Origin: Burkholderiales bacterium
Lineage (GTDB): Bacteria; Pseudomonadota; Gammaproteobacteria; Burkholderiales; Burkholderiaceae
DNA: 7,541 nt
Assembly: GCA_903643055.1 (NCBI GenBank)
Contig: CAHJWV010000661.1
Location: forward strand, 1-7,541
Reading direction: 5' to 3'
Made by a program: the position numbers and the translations under genes. Numbering within the stretch: position 1 is the first letter of the stretch; each line of letters begins with the position of its first letter. Below are positions 5,768-7,541 of this stretch, one piece after another. The notes beneath the pieces were generated by a model. That model did not search any database. It saw only the letters and a program-made list of their open reading frames with translations, and was not told the DNA's origin.

Positions 5768-5788
5768 TCAAAGGGAAAAGACTAAAAT

Positions 5789-5799
5789 AAGAAATTCTT
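5789..5799. promoter_or_regulatory. Palindrome, candidate RtcR site 1
   Basis: AAGAA-A-TTCTT is a perfect 5+1+5 palindrome centred about -83 from the predicted sigma54 start, in an AT-rich stretch. It is a candidate upstream activator site by position only; chance is possible for so short a repeat. Confidence 0.35.
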
Positions 5800-5806
5800 G
5801 CTGCGT

Positions 5807-5812
5807 CATAAT
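5807..5812 (+). promoter_or_regulatory. Candidate -10 hexamer for rtcR
   Basis: CATAAT differs from TATAAT at one base and would start transcription near 5819, about 22 nt before the rtcR ATG. No good -35 lies 16-18 nt upstream (AAAATA). An alternative is TTGATT (5762-5767) with TAAAAT (5783-5788), but the 15-nt spacer is short. The rtcR promoter is therefore unresolved. Confidence 0.25.
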
Positions 5813-5813
5813 C

Positions 5814-5827
5814 TAGCTTTCAAGCTA
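5814..5827. promoter_or_regulatory. Palindrome, candidate RtcR site 2 / operator
   Basis: TAGCTT-TC-AAGCTA is a perfect 6-bp inverted repeat with a 2-nt centre. It lies 13 nt before the rtcR start codon and about -110 from the sigma54 start. The position suits both an enhancer for the operon and autoregulation of rtcR. It does not share an obvious core with the palindrome at 5789-5799. Confidence 0.45.
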
Positions 5828-5840
5828 ACTAACGAGATTT

Positions 5841-7457
5841 ATGGCTCGCCCCTCCACGGTTGTGATCGGATTCATCGGCACCCAGCTCGACAGCGGCAAA
5901 GGTGCGGGCCGATGGGAGAAATGGCGGCCCACGATTTCGATGGCCCAGCACGACGACCTCGAAGTTGCGCGCTTCGAGTTGTTCCATACGCCGCGCTTCG
6001 ACAGCCTGGCCGAGCAAGTCCGCCAGGACCTGCTGGCCGCGTCGCCTCACAGCCAGGTCAAGCTGATTCCATTGAACATCGCCGACCCCTGGGACTTTGG
6101 CGAGGTCTATGCGGCGCTCTACGACTGGACGCGCAGCTACCCCTTCGACACCACCCGCGAGCGCTACTGGGCGCACATCACCACCGGCACGCATGTGGCG
6201 CAGATCTGCACCTTCCTGCTGGTCGAGTCGCGCTTTCTGCCGGGCGTGCTGCTGCAGACGGCGCCACCGAAGAAGCAGCGCCATGGCGACCCCGGCAACT
6301 ACACACTCATCGACCTCGACCTGCAGCGCTACGGCGCAATCGCCCAGCGCTTCGACCAGGAGCAGCGCGATGCAGTGGCGTTCCTGAAGAGCGGCATTGC
6401 CACGCGCAACGCCCGCTTCAACGCGCTGATCGCCGAGATCGAGCGGGTGGCGGTGCGCTCTCGCGCGCCGATCCTGCTGGCCGGACCCACGGGCGCCGGC
6501 AAGAGCTTTCTCGCGCGCCGCATGTACGAGCTGAAAAAGGCGCGTCACCAGATGAGCGGTGCCTTCGTCGAAGTCAACTGCGCCACCTTGCGCGGAGACA
6601 GCGCGGCCTCCACCCTGTTCGGCCACAAGAAGGGCGCCTTCACCGGCGCTGCGACCGACCGCGCCGGCCTGCTGCGCAGCGCCGACCAGGGCGTGCTGTT
6701 CCTTGATGAAATTGGCGAGCTCGGCGCGGACGAGCAAGCGATGCTGCTGAAGGCCATCGAAGAAAAGAAGTTCTTCCCGATGGGCTCGGACCGCGAGGTC
6801 GCAAGCGACTTCCAGCTGATTGCCGGCACCAACCGCGACCTGCGCATGGAGGTGGCGCAAGGCCGCTTCCGCGATGACCTGTTCGCCCGCATCAACCTCT
6901 GGACTTACGACCTGCCGGGCCTCGCGCAGCGGCCTGAAGACATCGAGCCGAATGTCGAACATTTGCTCGCGCGCAGCATTGCCGAGAACGGCCGCGCGGT
7001 GCGCTTCACGACCGAGGCCAAGGCACGCTATTTGAAGTTTGCGCAGAGCGCGGATGCCCGCTGGAGCGCGAACTTCCGTGACCTCGGCGCCTCGGTCACG
7101 CGGCTGGCCACCTTGGCCGAAGGCGGGCGCATCGACACCGGACTGGTGGACGCAGAGATCGCGCGGCTGCGCTGGATGTGGCAGCGGCATGCACCTCAGC
7201 CGGCGACTGCTGCGGTTGACCTGGCCACGCTGATCGGCGAGGAGGCGCTGGAGCAAATCGACCTCTTCGACCGGCTGCAGCTGGAAGCGGTGCTCACCGT
7301 GTGCCGCGCGTCGAGCACGATCTCGGAGGCCGGCCGCAAGCTCTTTCACAGGTCGCGCTCACAGCGCAGCGTGGTCAACGATGCCGATCGGCTGCGCAAA
7401 TACCTGGCCCGCTTCGGGCTGCGTTGGGACGCGCTGGCAGCACCCCTCGGCGGTTGA
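5841..7457 (+). CDS. rtcR: Sigma54-dependent transcriptional activator RtcR
   Basis: RtcR activates the rtc operon from a sigma54 promoter. The 538 residues (about 532 in E. coli) contain three parts. An N-terminal CARF sensor (about 1-185) carries VVIGFIGTQLD (7-17), WEKWRPT (25-31), NPWDF-like ADPWDFGEVY (81-90) and the family signature HITTGTHVAQICTFLLVE (112-129). The AAA+ domain (about 190-430) has Walker A GPTGAGKS (215-222), the sigma54-contacting GAFTGA (265-270), Walker B VLFLDE (285-290), AGTNRD (328-333) and an arginine-finger region GRFRDDLFARIN (341-352). The C-terminal HTH lies in about 485-527 (ISEAGRKLF, then NDADRLRKYLARFGL). In E. coli and Salmonella the CARF domain responds to damaged RNA ends. 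All motifs are intact. It is divergent from the operon across a 642-bp region. The ribosome site is weak (CGAG); ATG 5841 matches the family N-terminus. Confidence 0.97.
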   Translation: MARPSTVVIGFIGTQLDSGKGAGRWEKWRPTISMAQHDDLEVARFELFHTPRFDSLAEQVRQDLLAASPHSQVKLIPLNIADPWDFGEVYAALYDWTRSYPFDTTRERYWAHITTGTHVAQICTFLLVESRFLPGVLLQTAPPKKQRHGDPGNYTLIDLDLQRYGAIAQRFDQEQRDAVAFLKSGIATRNARFNALIAEIERVAVRSRAPILLAGPTGAGKSFLARRMYELKKARHQMSGAFVEVNCATLRGDSAASTLFGHKKGAFTGAATDRAGLLRSADQGVLFLDEIGELGADEQAMLLKAIEEKKFFPMGSDREVASDFQLIAGTNRDLRMEVAQGRFRDDLFARINLWTYDLPGLAQRPEDIEPNVEHLLARSIAENGRAVRFTTEAKARYLKFAQSADARWSANFRDLGASVTRLATLAEGGRIDTGLVDAEIARLRWMWQRHAPQPATAAVDLATLIGEEALEQIDLFDRLQLEAVLTVCRASSTISEAGRKLFHRSRSQRSVVNDADRLRKYLARFGLRWDALAAPLGG

Positions 7458-7485
7458 ATCTCGCGGCTGAAGCCGCGCGCTTCAA
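7454..7485. terminator. Hairpin between rtcR and a convergent gene
   Basis: CGCGGC-TGAA-GCCGCG (7462-7477) is a perfect 6-bp stem with a 4-nt loop. Outer arms TTGAA (7454-7458) and TTCAA (7481-7485) extend it with small internal loops. It overlaps the rtcR stop codon on one strand and the stop of the convergent frame on the other. No T tract follows on either strand, so termination is only likely from position. Confidence 0.4.
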
Positions 7486-7541
7486 TCTGGCGGCATGCGC
7501 TCCAGCATCACCGCATAGTCGCGGTAGCCCATGCGCCGCCA
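7482..7541 (-). CDS. 3' end of a convergent unknown gene (partial)
   Basis: From the window edge the minus strand is open for 19 codons (WRRMGYRDYAVMLERMPPD) and ends in TGA at 7484-7482. The composition looks like a real protein C-terminus. The GYRDYAVMLER pattern recalls the end of GNAT-type acetyltransferases, but this is too short to assign. It converges on rtcR with the hairpin in between. Confidence 0.5.
   Translation of the reverse strand, partial: WRRMGYRDYAVMLERMPPD

Noticed and set aside
5829..7349. A 506-codon open frame on the minus strand
   Set aside because: It is antisense to rtcR, whose motifs are unmistakable; the antisense product has biased composition and no family features.
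1..7541. CRISPR array, insertion sequence or prophage elements
   Set aside because: No regularly spaced repeats, transposase motifs, terminal inverted repeats or phage genes were seen. The CARF domain in RtcR belongs to RNA repair and does not indicate CRISPR here.

Overview
The window is a GC-rich bacterial segment whose core is an RNA-repair (Rtc) locus. The proteins most resemble proteobacterial ones. High GC, a DUF2937 protein and a slipin-RtcB-RlaP-RtcA gene order suggest a betaproteobacterium (Burkholderiales-like), but that placement is inference. RtcB, RtcR and RtcA can be placed residue by residue against the E. coli families as I remember them; no search was run.

Layout. Positions 1-562 (+) hold the last codons of an unknown gene and a small two-helix membrane protein (DUF2937). 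Positions 606-5198 (-) are a four-gene operon, in transcription order: a slipin/SPFH protein with no membrane hairpin, the RNA ligase RtcB, the nucleotidyltransferase RlaP and the RNA 3'-phosphate cyclase RtcA. Positions 5841-7457 (+) encode the divergent activator RtcR (CARF sensor, AAA+ domain, HTH). A hairpin at 7454-7485 separates rtcR from the end of a convergent unknown gene.

Control region 5199-5840. On the minus strand there is a sigma54 promoter (5721-5738), a perfect IHF-consensus match behind it (5755-5767), and two palindromes further upstream (centres about -83 and -110) that suit RtcR enhancer sites. The start predicted from this promoter leaves a leader of about 513 nt before the slipin gene.

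The most interesting part is that leader. It encodes two adjacent tRNA-like units (about 5465-5531 and 5534-5575). The first has a canonical D-arm, a 5-nt variable loop and a canonical T-arm, but its anticodon loop is replaced by a GAAA tetraloop and its acceptor stem is short. The second has a canonical T-arm and a matching GAAA hairpin with compensatory base changes. They are flanked by a 40-nt hairpin upstream and a series of hairpins downstream. This resembles the tRNA-mimic domain of bacterial Y RNAs (YrlA), which lie in rtc operons of other bacteria beside the Ro protein Rsr. No Rsr gene is present here.

Working model (inference): RNA damage activates RtcR through its CARF domain. Sigma54 transcription then yields a tRNA-mimic leader RNA plus ligase, cyclase, nucleotidyltransferase and an SPFH scaffold. 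The mimic may be a sensor, decoy, tether or substrate for the repair enzymes.
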